64,000 nt of DNA from Amoebophrya sp. A120 (taxonomy: Eukaryota > Sar > Dinophyceae > Syndiniales > Amoebophryaceae): positions 3,343,144-3,407,143 of the forward strand of contig CAJINV010000012.1 in NCBI GenBank assembly GCA_905178155.1. Reading direction: 5' to 3'. The position numbers and the translations under genes are program-made. Below the pieces are notes generated by a model. That model did not search any database, had not been told where the DNA came from, and was given only the letters and a program-made list of their open reading frames with translations. This document shows, in pieces, positions 1 to 11,900 of this stretch (position 1 is the first letter of the stretch; each line of letters opens with the position of its first letter).

Positions 1-32
1 ATCTTCTAGTACCGAAAGAGAACAAAAAGAAG

Positions 33-1661
33 ATGAAAATAGGACAAAGAGCGTTTGCGTTGCGCGAAGAGGTGACCAGTAGTCTCTCCCCGGCGGACGA
101 AGAGCCTACGATGACGTATCGCTGTCCTCAGACGGAGGTTTTACACCAGGGTGTGGATTTCAGGCCTGATTCTTTCTGCGGCAGCACTGCTTCTGCATCA
201 TCATCTTCTCCGAGCAAAGGTGGTGCAACACGAAGTAATTCCGGCGAACAGAGACAAGAACTGCAGTTGCTGACTTCGTGCCACGCGGCGAAGGGTTTGT
301 TAAGGGTAAACGCGCGGGGCGGATTGAATTCTTCGACATCGAGCACAACAAGCAGCGGCACAACATCTTCAAACTGTAGTCCAGTGTGGGGGTCCGAGCA
401 TTTTCTCGGGTCGGGCAAAGTGGATGTGCAGGGGATTGCGCGAATGACGCTGCCTCTAGAAGTAGTCGGGGAAAATGGTAAAACTAAAACTGACAGCGAA
501 AGAAGTAGAACACACATCCCGTTCATCGTTCTCTGCCACACCAACCAGGACCGGGTCATTTTGGCGCAGGAAGATGAACCTATTACAACGTCGGCGGGGA
601 TGAGTCAGAAGACATCCTCATCGTCATCCACTGCGTGTGCCTTCGCACTCACCGGCATCCGAAAACCGGCAGGGGTTTGCTGGAGTGAGAAGCAGAAAAC
701 GCTCTACGTCACCGCGGCGCACGCAGTGTTCGCTTTCAAGTTTGCACTGGAGCATGCGAGACTGGACGAAGGAACAAATGCAAATAACGAGAACTATCAA
801 CAAAAGAACATGAACGATACGACTAGTACCAACCGCCTTCTGTTCTACCCAGAGCAAAGTCTAACGCCTAACGCGACCTCGGAAGATCTGCTCAGAACTG
901 TCAAAGACGGAGCTGTATTTTCAGCGGCCGACTTTGGCCAATCAGCAGGTAGTACATCAACCACCACCTCCGACCAGATTCTCCCCTGCCTCTGCACCTC
1001 AACAGGTCAAGTTACAGAAATAAATCAACACCAGCCAAATAAACCCTCCAGCACGACGTGGTCTCCCCACTATCAATTGAAAGTCACACGACAACTGCTG
1101 CTCGGGTCCGGGAAGCGCGGCTCGACTCTACGCTCCCTCGCTTTCCCTTCGCAGATTGTGGTAGACGAAAAGCAGTCAACGTTGTTCATAGCGGATACCT
1201 TCAACGACCGGATTCTGAAGCTGGACTTAGCCACGAACCACTGCACGATCGCGATGGGGAGGGGGTTTTTAAGGAATTTGAAAAACCCACGGGGGGTTTG
1301 TTTGTCCAAAGACAGCAGTCTACTGTTCGTCGCCGACACGGGGGGACAAAGGATTTTGCAGACGCCGATAGCTGCGAACCAGACTTCTGGAGGTGAAAGA
1401 ACCATGCAAACATCTTCTTCGACGACAGGACCATTAATATCTGCCGGTGAAACTACAACGACCACAGCCGTAACAACGACCACCAGATTTTCATCCGCAG
1501 CGACAGGAGGCGTAACTACAAACCCTGTGACGTCCATTGAGGGAGATTCCCCTTGGATCCGACCTTGCTGTTTAATGGTGGATAGCAACTTTCTCTACGT
1601 CTCGGACAAGAACCGACTGTCACGGGTTTTAGTGGAAGAAGCGTCGGAATCGGTGATATGA
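33..1661 (+). CDS. NHL-repeat beta-propeller protein
   Basis: Single open frame of 542 aa beginning at an ATG 33 bases into the window, so an upstream exon cannot be excluded. The first ~150 residues are Ser/Thr/Gly-rich and probably disordered. The centre and C-terminal half carry NHL-type repeats: a strand with VVDEKQSTLFIADTFNDRIL (about residue 375), then NPRGVCLSKDSSLLFVADTG (about residue 415), and a degenerate last blade with LMVDSNFLYVSDKNRLSRVL near the C-terminus. NHL propellers are scaffolds that bind protein or RNA; no RING, B-box or kinase domain is attached, so a specific function cannot be named. No introner lies in this gene, unlike most of its neighbours. Stop codon TGA. Confidence 0.75.
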   Translation: MKIGQRAFALREEVTSSLSPADEEPTMTYRCPQTEVLHQGVDFRPDSFCGSTASASSSSPSKGGATRSNSGEQRQELQLLTSCHAAKGLLRVNARGGLNSSTSSTTSSGTTSSNCSPVWGSEHFLGSGKVDVQGIARMTLPLEVVGENGKTKTDSERSRTHIPFIVLCHTNQDRVILAQEDEPITTSAGMSQKTSSSSSTACAFALTGIRKPAGVCWSEKQKTLYVTAAHAVFAFKFALEHARLDEGTNANNENYQQKNMNDTTSTNRLLFYPEQSLTPNATSEDLLRTVKDGAVFSAADFGQSAGSTSTTTSDQILPCLCTSTGQVTEINQHQPNKPSSTTWSPHYQLKVTRQLLLGSGKRGSTLRSLAFPSQIVVDEKQSTLFIADTFNDRILKLDLATNHCTIAMGRGFLRNLKNPRGVCLSKDSSLLFVADTGGQRILQTPIAANQTSGGERTMQTSSSTTGPLISAGETTTTTAVTTTTRFSSAATGGVTTNPVTSIEGDSPWIRPCCLMVDSNFLYVSDKNRLSRVLVEEASESVI

Positions 1662-2440
1662 GGTTCGGATAGTGGTTTCCAGCAACAAACGTGGTTTCGA
1701 TCAACGGCAAGAACTTTTTCGGGATGATGCTACGATGTTGCGCGGTTCAGGAAAGGCACTATGTGTGAGTGGTTATTCATAAATCATATTCATCTTCACA
1801 AGAAAACTTCAACTTGATTGAATTTAGAATGTGATCTCGTTTCGGTTTCCGTTTCTGTTTCTTTTCGTCAGCCAGTTTCGGCGTCGAGACGACACATCTA
1901 AAGATTGCTGCAGATCATGACACGGGTTGTCAGGATGAACGTCGCACTTTGTGTTTCCAAACCTAACGAAAGTAGTTTTTGAAACAAGAATGGAGAACAA
2001 ACTCCGGCTCGGCGGCATGCCGTCCTTCGACGCATTCTGCGAAATTTGTTCCTGGTAATTCGTTGTGCCGGTTTGTGCTGGTACGACATAGATTTTTTGT
2101 CGTTCAATGCAAGCGAGGGGCTTCACCTTCAATTAGGATGAGCAAGAGAAAGAGAGAGTTTCTCCGTTTCTCAAGGTCTTCGAGCGATGGAAAGATGATC
2201 AACGCAGATGGTCCGTGCTGCTTTCTTGCTCTGGATAGACAGGAGGAAATCCGTGGCACGGTACGGGAATGCACTGTTCTACGAGAGAGGTGGAGCACAG
2301 TGGGCATAGAAAAGCGTGTTGCTCACATGTTGCTGGACGAGTTTGTATTTTAGTGTTCCTGCTGGCTCGCTGTCGCCTGATGGTTTTTCTTTCCATCCCT
2401 TCGAGTTCAAACTATCGAAGAAGCTTGATCTCGCCTTGTG
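1662..2440. other. Intergenic spacer
   Basis: About 780 bases without a supportable gene. The open frames here are short, overlap on both strands and show no recognisable motif. No introner ends are present. Confidence 0.5.
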
Positions 2441-4330
2441 TTGTAGCGCTTTTTGTTCGTGGACTGCCCTGTCGGCGCGCTGCGCCGGGGGCTCGGCGAA
2501 GGGATGGGGCCCGGCCACGTACTTCCGTACCGCCACAAACAGTGGGCCAGGCCGCGGGCGCGTTTTCGACAGCAGCGACGACGATATCCTTGCAAGACAT
2601 CGGCGCCACCATGCCGCCACCCGGCGCGCGAAGCTGTGCCCGGCTCTTTCGCGCGAAAAGCCTGCGCTGGCTGCCCCCCTCTGATGATTTGGCCGGGGCG
2701 CGCGGGCTCGCGAACTTTCGCGCCAGCGGCCCCCCCCCGTCCTTCGCGGCAGGCGTGCCCCCGTGTCGTTCGCCTGCCCAGGTCGGTGGGCGGTTTTTGC
2801 CTTTCTCCCGACCCAAAATTCTAAGGGTCCGCCATGGCATATGATCCGGCCGGGCGCAGATAGCGCCGTGGCTGCCCGGGTGCGAGAAAGAATCAATCGG
2901 GCCCGCAGTTCGCTCGCCCACGCAGTTGCTGCGCGCCCGCCGACCCGTTGCGCGCCGCCCAGTGCATGGAGCTTCCATAGCACCTCCGCTGCGCGCTTGG
3001 GAGGAGGGAGAAGGGCCGGCGCCGCGATTAGCTTCCAGGAAGAAGAAGAGGCTCCTCGCCATGATGCGGAGAGCAAGCATGGCAAACATTTGGTGGCAGG
3101 GGCGCCCTGCGCAACCAGTCCTCGTTTCTTTTCCCGGCAAGGAGAGGCAGTGCCGGCTAGCCTATTGCCTTCTTCGGACGAACTTCCGTCGTTTGGCGTT
3201 CGGCCTGGTGGTGAACAATTTTTATTGGTGACAGGACCAAGGAGAAAGCAAAAGTATACAATCCGGGTGAGTGGTTGGCATAGACAGTGGCGAGATCATG
3301 ACTCATATAGGTGGGAGCGTGAGGGTGAGTTGATTGTTGTTGCCCCAAGAGGAAGGATGGGAGGGAGGGAGACTGAGGATTTACGGCAACAGAACTTTGA
3401 GAAGTAGAGCACCCCATCTTGTTTATAGTGGAGCACTGAATCCACAACGCCCCAAAACCACACTCAGCATAGACTCAGGCATGCTTGCTTTTCCTCGACG
3501 CGAAGGAAAGAGGACGCGAGCTATGTCTGGCTCCTCCGCCGCGGAATTCGTTTTGGTTTTGGCGGTGGTGCAAATGCGTAATTGCCTTAGCGCAGCGGGT
3601 CCGCAGCTGTTACGAGGCGAACGGCGCTACAGGAGGAGCGCGAGCGCTTCCGCCCTTGTTTGGCGGGGGTATGTAAGTGCAAGCGGCTGGCCTCGGAGTA
3701 TGTTGCGGCGGTAGTTCCGCGCGGGGCGCGGGCGGTGAGCGAAGTAAAAATGCTCCGGGGGCCGGCGTGTGTGCCCCTCTTCCCAAGAAGCGTTCCAGCC
3801 GGCCCGCACCAGAGCAGCGGCCCCCGCGGAAACTCGTGGACATGGTGATGGTCGTCAGCCAATGCAGACAGGCGCCCGCCGGCCGCCCGCTTTTTGTAGT
3901 CTGCCAGCGCGCCCGGCGGCGGCCGCGCGCTGCTGTTTCCGTCGTCCGCGGCAGCGACTGGGCCTGTGGCGCCCGCCCTTCCTTTGGTGCCGCACTCCAA
4001 AACCCCGGGCGGGCGGGACGCGGCGGGGCGATGTTATCCGCCCCGCGGCATTGGCCTGCGCGCGCCCCCCACCGGCCCGCCTACCCCCACCCCGCAGGCA
4101 GACAACGCGGCCGGCCGGGGGCATGGGGCAGCGCGCACCAGTGCTGGCGCGTATTCGCGGCGGCCTCGGCCCCCGGGTCGGTCCGCGTGGTTTTGCGATT
4201 GCAATTGGTCGGCCGCATGCATGTTTTTGAGCCTCAGGCGCCGGCGACTCAATATCGGTCGCCCCGCAAGGACCTCTTCCTATCTCCTGACTCTAGTTCT
4301 GCGTGCTCAGAGACCGTGGCCACAGCCATT
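2440..4330. other. GC-rich block without convincing genes
   Basis: Composition rises sharply to very GC-rich sequence full of CGCG, GCGCGC and CCGGCC words. Long open frames exist on both strands in several frames at once (for example 2412-3140 minus and 3677-4402 plus), as expected from GC-rich DNA with few stop codons. Their translations are Arg/Ala/Pro/Gly-rich with no domain I recognise. I see no TIR, TSD or tandem unit. It could be a promoter-proximal island, decayed transposon or structural DNA. Confidence 0.5.
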
Positions 4331-4435
4331 GGTCTGGACGTGCATCCCTGGTGGGCGTGTGGCTGGGCGAGCGAGTGTTCAGAAAAGAGTTGTTGTGTGT
4401 GAGAAAAGAGTTGTATTTTCTAAGGTGGCATCTTC

Positions 4436-4591
4436 ATGAAACTCTTACTTCTGTTCATGTGCATATCCCGTGCCCGTCGGACTGGGACACTGTCGCAGGA
4501 GCATTTGATAGCGCTCCCCTTTGCTGTTACCGTGCTAAAGTATTCCAACCTTGATCCGCAGCACAACCCCGAACCATTCCACACCACCTGA
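4436..4591 (+). other. Upstream open frame in the frame of the next gene, closed by TGA
   Basis: An ATG at 4436 opens a 51-codon frame with a hydrophobic, signal-like start (MKLLLLFMCIS) that ends at TGA 4589-4591. It is in the same frame as the ATG at 4598, only two codons beyond the stop. It may be an upstream ORF, or the true N-terminus of the following gene if the stop is removed by an unseen intron or is a sequence error. TGA is a normal stop elsewhere in the window. Confidence 0.3.
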
Positions 4592-4597
4592 TGCTGC

Positions 4598-7500
4598 ATG
4601 CCGTTCACGGTTCGCACAGCCAGCTGGGCGGTTGCCGTGGACGAGAAGTACGATCCCGATGAGTACCTCCAAGCCGAAGAGGAGGCCACCCAGCTGGCCC
4701 GGGATGAGTTCAAGAACGTGTTCGAGTCCCGCCGCATCGAGGAGAACCGGATCCGGGTCCGCCGGTTCGAAAAGTTGAGGCGCAAAATCGATCGCATGCG
4801 GGATGTATGCACTGCAAGAGAAAGAGTGTCGTACTAGTATAAATCGCATGACAACTCTTCACAAAAGGATAAGTTGAGCTTGTTATGCTGATTCGCCTCA
4901 GAGTCCAGATTCGTCATGCAGAATTGCACTTACGACTACGAGTGCGATACTTTTGCAGAGGATAGGATGGCTGCTACGCGGACGCCGCTTTACAGCAGCA
5001 AATCCAGCGCGGGTACGGGGAGTTGGGCCTGTTGTTCGCGGTGAATTTGTTTTTCGTGTTAGAAGTGACCGGAGCGGTTGGAAATACAAACAAGGACGAT
5101 GGAACAACTTCTAGCGGAACCACAACAGCCGACGATGAGGGGTTGCTCATCACAAAGATCTGCTTCGTCGTCCTCATCACGACCCGGATGGCCTACATCT
5201 ACTACCTGGACCACCTCCAGCGGTACGAGAAGATGTTCAAACTGGAATCCGTATCCTGAGTAAAAGTGTCCCCACCGCATATTTGTGATGCAATTCTGCA
5301 TGCCAAAAAAGTTTCTCATGCGGAGCCCTATGAGAAGCGTTTTCTATTTGTGTTTTGGAATTTGTGATGCGAGAATCAGCATGCTATGCTAGGTCTGTGA
5401 CGCTGCTGACCTACCTAAAACAGGATTACACAACGAGGACCTACTTGTCATGCCAAACAACCAAAGCTGGTTGGTTTGTCTACGCAGATTTTCCAACTTG
5501 ACTCTGGTATGGGGACGCTTTTACTCAGGATAATCCGCGATCAAGCACGGTGTGCAAAACGCTTTATCCGAAATTGCCAAGGACGAAAGATTCGCGGACC
5601 CAAAACTCCGGCCCACTTTGCTCGAGCCGGTCAACGTATGAGATTGCACAACTCCCCCTCCCCCTCATTTGTATGCATGGTATGAGCAGCAATACAGACA
5701 CCAGCTCAAATGGAGCCTGCGCATGACAAATCTACACACGGATTGGAGTGTTGTTTGTGGTTCCAAAATTTGTCATGCTAACCGTGCTTACAGACAAGGT
5801 GTGGATTTGGGTTTTTGCATCACAAATGAGGGGGAGGGGGAGTAGTTGTGCACTCTCATACAACGCGCGGGACACGAAAATCGAGTGGCGGTCTGCAAAT
5901 TGGAGAAAGTTGGACAGTAGTTCTTTTGGAAGAAATTCTAGTAGCTCGACGTCCCCCGGCGGCACAACTACTACTTCTAGAAGGCCAATGCCCAGCCTTT
6001 TGCGCCAGAGCCTCGGTGACGAAGAGTTGGAAAAAGAGGCGAAGGACTGGAGCAGCAGTGTCACGTTAAAATCAGTTTTTGGAGGCGGAGGTAAAAATAA
6101 CGCGTCTCGAGTTGGTGTTGATGTGTCTGGCTCCCCTTCGGCCAGGAGAAGCGGCCCACTTAGAGACAGCCGGACGACGGATGCGGCGAGAGAAAGTCCG
6201 CAGGCATCGTCCGAGGAGGGGGAGGATTTGCAGGATTTTGTTTGCAATGAAGCCTCCTCCGCAGAAGTTCCAGGCGACAACAAGACCGTAAAAGACGACA
6301 AACCAGCTGGTGAAGAAGATGGCCCCGCCGCATCATCCCCAACCGTCCCGGCCCCACCGCCACCCCCGTCCGCCTGGCCCTGGTCGCCGGATGTGGACTC
6401 GGATTCTGACAGCGAGAACGAGGATATAACAGTGCACAACATCCCCTCACCCTCATTTGTATAGCATGAACGGCAATACAAGCTTCAGCAAGAGTGCCGG
6501 TTTTGCATCACAAATAAATTTGCACTGGAGTATAGTGCTATTTGGGCTACCAAGAACTTCTCATGCAAACAGTGCCAAGAGGCAACGGGTGGATTGCGTA
6601 TTTTGCATTACAAATGAGCGGGAGGGGGAGTTGTGCACTCTCATAGAGGACGAGTGCGAGCCGGTCGCGGAGCTTCCGCTGGGCGAAGGGTTGCCCGGTG
6701 CGGCGACAAGATCTAGCTTCATGACGACGGGCGTGGTCGGCGGGCCGAATAAGCGAGGGTCGCTGATATTAGCAGGGGCACAACACCATCAATCGGTTTC
6801 CATGCGACGAAACACCAGCGATCTGATTGGCAACGGGGTCATTTTAGGCCTGGAAAACATCGGCTCAACATCTGCGATGGGAGGTGGAGCTATTCACAGT
6901 GGTTCCGCGGCGGGTGCGGATAATGTTGGTCACTTCTCGTCGACGTCCCATCAGCCGAAAGAACTCGTTTCTCGGTCCCGGCAAAACTCGTTCTTAGTGA
7001 CCGCCTCTATGGCCCCGAACATCAAGGAAACCGGGACCATTGGCACGGTGAAAGACACGGTGGTTGCGGAAGACGAGCAGGACAATTTGACCAGCCAAAG
7101 GAGAAGGAGCTCGCTGTCAGTTCCCACTGGAGGGCTGAACTTGAATCAGCGGCGAGCGTCGCTGGGAGGGGGCGGCGGCGGGGGCAGGAGAGGAAGCACG
7201 AGCGGAGCAGGTAAAGAACAAAATTGAGCCGGTTTCTTCGTTATTGTTTGCGCACTATGAACGTCCTGCTGTGTTTCACATTCATTTGAGAGGTTGTTGT
7301 CCTGTCCACGTATGATGTCAAAACCTATATTTCAGGTACTACCGGCCTGAGCCGCACAGCAGCTGCAAGCAAAGCGCGCAAAAAGGAGAAGGATCCGCAG
7401 CGGAGCCGGAAGGAGAACCCGTTTTCGCAGCTCTTCAAAGAGGCTGAGTCAAATGAGGAGGACGCAATTCCGTTTTTCACCAACGATCCTCTTAGCACTT

Positions 7501-10500
7501 TGCTGCTATCTACAACTTCCTCCGCTGCAACAGGGTCGGTTGATGACGAAGACGATTTGAGGGATGGTGGAACTGCGACGTTTTTAGAAGGGTTAGACGA
7601 CGACAAAGTTGGTCATTTTCCGACGAAAACTGATTCAACGTCGTCTACTGCAGGGAAAAATGAAGAGCCAAATGGTGCTGACAAGAAGCGGCCCGCAGCT
7701 GAGGTCATGCCTTCCTGGCTGTCAGAAGCGCTGAAAGCAGAAGGGTGGCGACCGCCGAACCAGGGTAGAGGTAGTGCCGACGCCGCGGAAGGGGGAGGGG
7801 GAGCTCCTGGAATTATCGGTAGCGACAAAGCAGAGCTTTCATCTAGTGCTACAACCGGCCTTCCATCCGCGACTTTCAACATTGCCAAGAACATCACAGC
7901 ATCCAAAGGTTTGCTCTCTTCCATGTTCACCTCCCGCCGGGCGTCGACTGCCGCAGCGACCGTCGTGCCACAACATCCGAACGAAGCTACTGCACCAGGT
8001 GAAACATCATCAGCCACCGCCGGCCCAAAGCCCAAATGGGTCCCGCAGCGCCAGGATTCGGGCTTGAATTTTCTCGGGGTCCTCCCCACGGCGAAGGGTG
8101 GGGGTTTAGGATTTTGGCGCGTCCCTTTGCCGAGTAGAAGGACCAGCACGATTCCCACGGCGGCGAATAATTTTTCCCGCCGCGCGTCCGCGATGGGAAA
8201 TTTGACGAGCAGAAGAGCGAGTCAGGATCAAACACAGTTCACGCGGCCAATTGAGGAGACGATCGTGGAAACCAGTACGAGTTTAACCGACACGGTGGAG
8301 ACTTCTTTGAACAACAAGAATATAATCCGGGGCGGAACAAACGCGACGGATTCGAAGAGGAGCTGTGGGTCGGTGGATGAAGAGGAGGAAGAGGATATTG
8401 AAAAAGCCGACGGATATAATTACGGTGAAAAACAAACAGAACACTCGACAGCTGCGTTGCAAGATCAGCACGCGAGGATGAACGCAGCGTCAGCTTCTTC
8501 TTCTTCTGCAGCTGCGAAACTGCAACAGAAAAAACCTCCTGCAGCTATAACCTGCTCAGGCGTTACAATCGCAAACGTTACAATAGAATCTGGGATTTGT
8601 ATTGCATGACGAACATGACAGACTCGCAGAGCGTTCCACTTTCTGCAATACAAATATCGCCAGACTCTAGTGCGGTTTGGGGCTCCGAAACTTGTCATGC
8701 GCAATCCTGTGGGACTAGGGTAGATCATGCACTTCCTGCATCACAGATTTCCAGATTCTATTGTAACGCTTGAGATTGTAACGTTTGAGCGGGCCATATC
8801 AGCGAAGCCCCGCCGGGTGTCCATTTTCGACGACTGGGCGAATCCGGTTGAGTCCACCATGGTGAAGCAGATGCGATCCCATTCAGTTGTGCTGGATAAG
8901 TCCGAGTTTATGAAACAATACCTCCAAGAACAACAGCAAGAGAATAAAGCACAAAGCGGTGAAAAGAACACCCAGATGACCAACCCCTTGCAAATCGACG
9001 ACTCCGATCTCCTTACCTGTGAGCCGGTAGAAGTAGATCAAGCGGACGGCAATACGGTGGACCAAGACATCATCGTTTTGCCGCTGTTTGAAAACGGGGC
9101 GAATTTGTGGGGAAGGAGACAGAGCCAAACCGGGGCGTTTTCCGGGTTTGTCCCCAGGTGCAATTGCCGGAACGGAATCCACACCTGTATGTCGCCTAGG
9201 AGTACCACTGCAACAACTGCGGTCGGAACGGTTGTGCCCTCGACGCAGCAGAGCGTGTTTAATTCGCAGTACGTCTCGCGGAGGGGGAGCGATTGGAAGG
9301 TACTGCTTTTGGTGAGTTTGAGAATAGATTTTTCTGCACGCTGAAAATTTTGCTCCTTCCGCGTATGCAACAAGGATAAATTCTGCGACTTCGGCTTCAC
9401 TGCCAGCACATAAATAAAAGCTGATAAACACGACCTCAAACCCACGACAGGACTCCGCGCGTCCTTCCGGCATGCTTGATAAGTCGATCGTACCTTCCCC
9501 GGAAAACGAGCTGCACATTTCCGTCCTAAAAGCCGGCGTGGAGCTTACCAACAACAAATCCCCGCACTTCGCCCCGTTCTCTCCGCCGGATCCATGCAGC
9601 CCGGGCGGAGGACCACAGGCGGTGGACTTTCAGATCGCAACTACTTCGAGTGGAATACTGGGAACTGCTGGCTTGCACCATCAGGAGGATGGGACAACAG
9701 CAGCTGCATCCCTCGGTGGCAGTCTTGTTTTCACGGGGGAGATGATTGACAGTACTTCTACGGGGATGAGCAACAGCCGAACGCACTTGCTACAGCAAGC
9801 AACTTCTGGAACAACCACGACCGGAGCTGCAATAGCTGCCGCGACCGCGGGGTCAGGTCCTAGTACAACCAACAGCAGCTTCGGTGCTATCGCCGTTTCA
9901 CCAGCGGCCAACCCGTTTAACAATCTTGCTCCCGCGGCCTCGGGCTTGCATCAGGTGCAAGATCATCATATCAATTTCGCCACGGCAACAACCGGAGTAA
10001 ATGTAAATCAAGGGCAAACAAGCATCCAACCGAAATTCGGGCTCGCGAACAGTTCCTCCAGCAACCCCGCGGAAATGGTAGCGGGGATCGAAGCGATTCA
10101 GGCGAAGGATTTGTATCAGAAGCTGCTCGATCCAAATGCAAACAACTACTCCGATGTTGTGGTCATCGACGTGCGGGGCCGGGACCACGAGGGTGGGCAC
10201 ATCCCGGATAGTATTTGGATCAAGACTAACGATGTGATCGCGAATCCGGGGTTTTTGATGGCGGAGATCCGGGCGCGGAAGGTCCGATCGGTGGTGTTCA
10301 CCTGTATGTACTCGGTGTTGCGGGCGAGACGATGTTGCACCGCGTTATCCGACTACCAACAGAAGGAAAGGCTGGAGTCGAAACACGCGGCGTACATGAT
10401 AAAAATCCAGATCCTGGCCGGCGGGTTCCATGGCTGGGTGAACTACTTTCTGAACAACAAGATGATTTCACTGCCGACAGAAACCACTGGTATGAAGAAT

Positions 10501-10935
10501 GCTCCTGCTGCACCCAGCACAGGAGGAGCCGCAGGAGCCACACACGACGAACAACAAGCTCCGACCAGCGCTTCCGAAGATTTGCTGTCCGGGAAGACCA
10601 CTACCACGCTCTTCGTGGAAGATTTCAAGCGGGAGTGCTGGACAAAGGCCACGAAAGACATCGGGGAGTCGCTGGGCTACGTGCACGTAATGGATGCGCT
10701 GTGGTCGGAGGCGGGGCAGAAAAAACTCATCAAGAACTTGGAAGAAGAACTCGAAAAATGCGCCCGGGAAAAACTCGGGGCGCAGTTGCAGATGTTGAGC
10801 GACGAAAGAGGTTGCGGTGGGGGTGGGAGCGAAAATGAAGAAGATGGGAAGGAGGAGGCAGAAGGGGGGCCAGCTGGTGAGGGTGACGGAGCGGCGTCTG
10901 GCGCGGGGAATAAAACGGGTGAAATATTAGTCTGA
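4598..10935 (+). CDS. Large membrane protein with C-terminal rhodanese/Cdc25-like domain
   Basis: Eight exons give one frame of about 1,636 aa: 4598-4805, 4970-5251, 5538-5636, 5866-6424, 6651-7210, 7336-8545, 8804-9311, 9451-10935. Five junctions are introners (B, G, C, C, D); two introns are canonical GT-AG (7211-7335, 9312-9450). Two membrane segments are visible near residues 88-105 and 128-150, followed by a charged linker and about 1,000 residues of Ser/Thr/Gly-rich sequence. The C-terminal part has a rhodanese fold: VVVIDVRGRDHEGGHIPDS, then VVFTCMYSVLRARR and a FHGW-like end. The loop is C-x5-R (Cys at about residue 1427), as in Cdc25 and Acr2 phosphatases or arsenate reductases, but the usual His before Cys is Thr. 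Activity is therefore uncertain. The start at 4598 is the first ATG after an in-frame TGA. Confidence 0.75.
4806..4964. mobile_element. Introner, family B
   Basis: TIR element with family B ends (TATGCACTGC... / ...TTTTGCAGAGGATA). The 5-bp TSD ggatg flanks it at 4801-4805 and 4965-4969. Removing the element plus one TSD joins MRD to GCYADAAL in frame. Confidence 0.88.
5252..5532. mobile_element. Introner, family G (single copy here)
   Basis: Terminal inverted repeat: left TATCCTGAGTAAAAGTGTCC pairs with a near-perfect complement at 5511-5532. TSD atccg lies on both sides (5247-5251, 5533-5537). Excision joins KLES to AIKHGVQ in frame. It is the only copy of this end family I found. Confidence 0.85.
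5637..5860. mobile_element. Introner, family C
   Basis: Ends TATGAGATTGCACAACTCCC and its complement before 5860. TSD caacg at 5632-5636 and 5861-5865. Excision joins LLEPVN to ARDTKIEW. Confidence 0.88.
6425..6645. mobile_element. Introner, family C
   Basis: Ends TATAACAGTGCACAAC and GTTGTGCACTCTCATA. TSD gagga on both sides (6420-6424, 6646-6650). Excision joins SENED to ECEPVAE in frame. Confidence 0.87.
8546..8798. mobile_element. Introner, family D
   Basis: Long compound TIR. TATAACCTGCTCAGGCG, a spacer and a second inverted block (GTTACAATAGAATCTGG) on the left are mirrored at 8755-8798. TSD gcagc/tcagc (4 of 5). Excision joins KKPPAA to KPRRVSIFDDW. Confidence 0.85.
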
Positions 10936-11900
10936 GTAGCAGTGATGTAGCAACGCAACTTCAACTTGAAAACAACAAAATTATACTATGCTTAGATAGA
11001 AGTAGAACGAAGGCATCGCGCAGCAAATGCGTCTCCACTCGTCGATTGAGTATTACAAAAATAGTCATGGAAAGTCTTCCAGTGAATTTGAAAACAACTG
11101 ACCCTGAGTTGTAGCCGCGTACTAGCAGAAGTTTCTCGTCCTCCTGTCCTAGTTTCGCGTTTTCGAATTTGTATTTTTTCACCATCAGGAGCGTCAACAT
11201 CTTCTCCCTTGAATGAGGAGCATGATGGAACCAAAACCAGTGCAGTAAACACTCATGGACCACAAGCAAGTTTCAATGAATCTATGGGGAACATCACGTC
11301 GTTCTCTAGCAAGGGACGATTCATATGAGCATCAGCGATTCGAACAATTATCCTCGAATAATGCGGCCGCTAATGTTGGTTCTGGGTAGTTCTTCGCCGG
11401 CCTATTCTTTGTTACCTATTTTTTGGAGCGAGGGGACCATCTGCAGTTATATTTCATTCGAGAGGAGCAAGAACAAGTCCGTTATTTTCACTAACGTGTG
11501 CAGCAATGAATAAAGAGTGCAAGAATGGAATCAGTATAGTATTTGAGAGTATTTTCATCATTATGGCGTCCTAGATCCACTACCGTTTTGGTTTTTTTTC
11601 CCGCCGGGACAAACTTGAGAGATTTTTTCTGCTCTGTTTTCGGCTCTTTTTCTTTCCGTCTTTTTGATTGGGCGACGTACCCATTGCATTGCTTTTGCTG
11701 TGGCATTTCATTCCTTCATTTCTGTTCCTCGTCCGGATAGGAAGGCAGTGACGGAAGAAGGGCACGTGGTTTTGGATGGCCACTGCCTAAATTTTCGTCA
11801 GTGCTGTGAAAACCGTTTTTAAAAACTTGTGAAGTAAGTATATAAAAAACAAACCAAAATCAAAATCTTTCGCCGTGCTACGGTACTACAACTACACAGA
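10936..11900. other. Intergenic spacer
   Basis: AT-richer than the flanking genes. It contains only short open frames on both strands without motifs. A possible 3' splice acceptor (ctacacag) lies just before 11901, at the first coding-like sequence of the next gene. Confidence 0.5.

Noticed and set aside
2412-3140. 242-codon minus-strand frame (and several others) in the GC-rich block.
   Set aside because: Long frames occur on both strands and in overlapping phases because stop codons are rare in GC-rich DNA; translations are Arg/Ala/Gly/Pro-rich without motifs.
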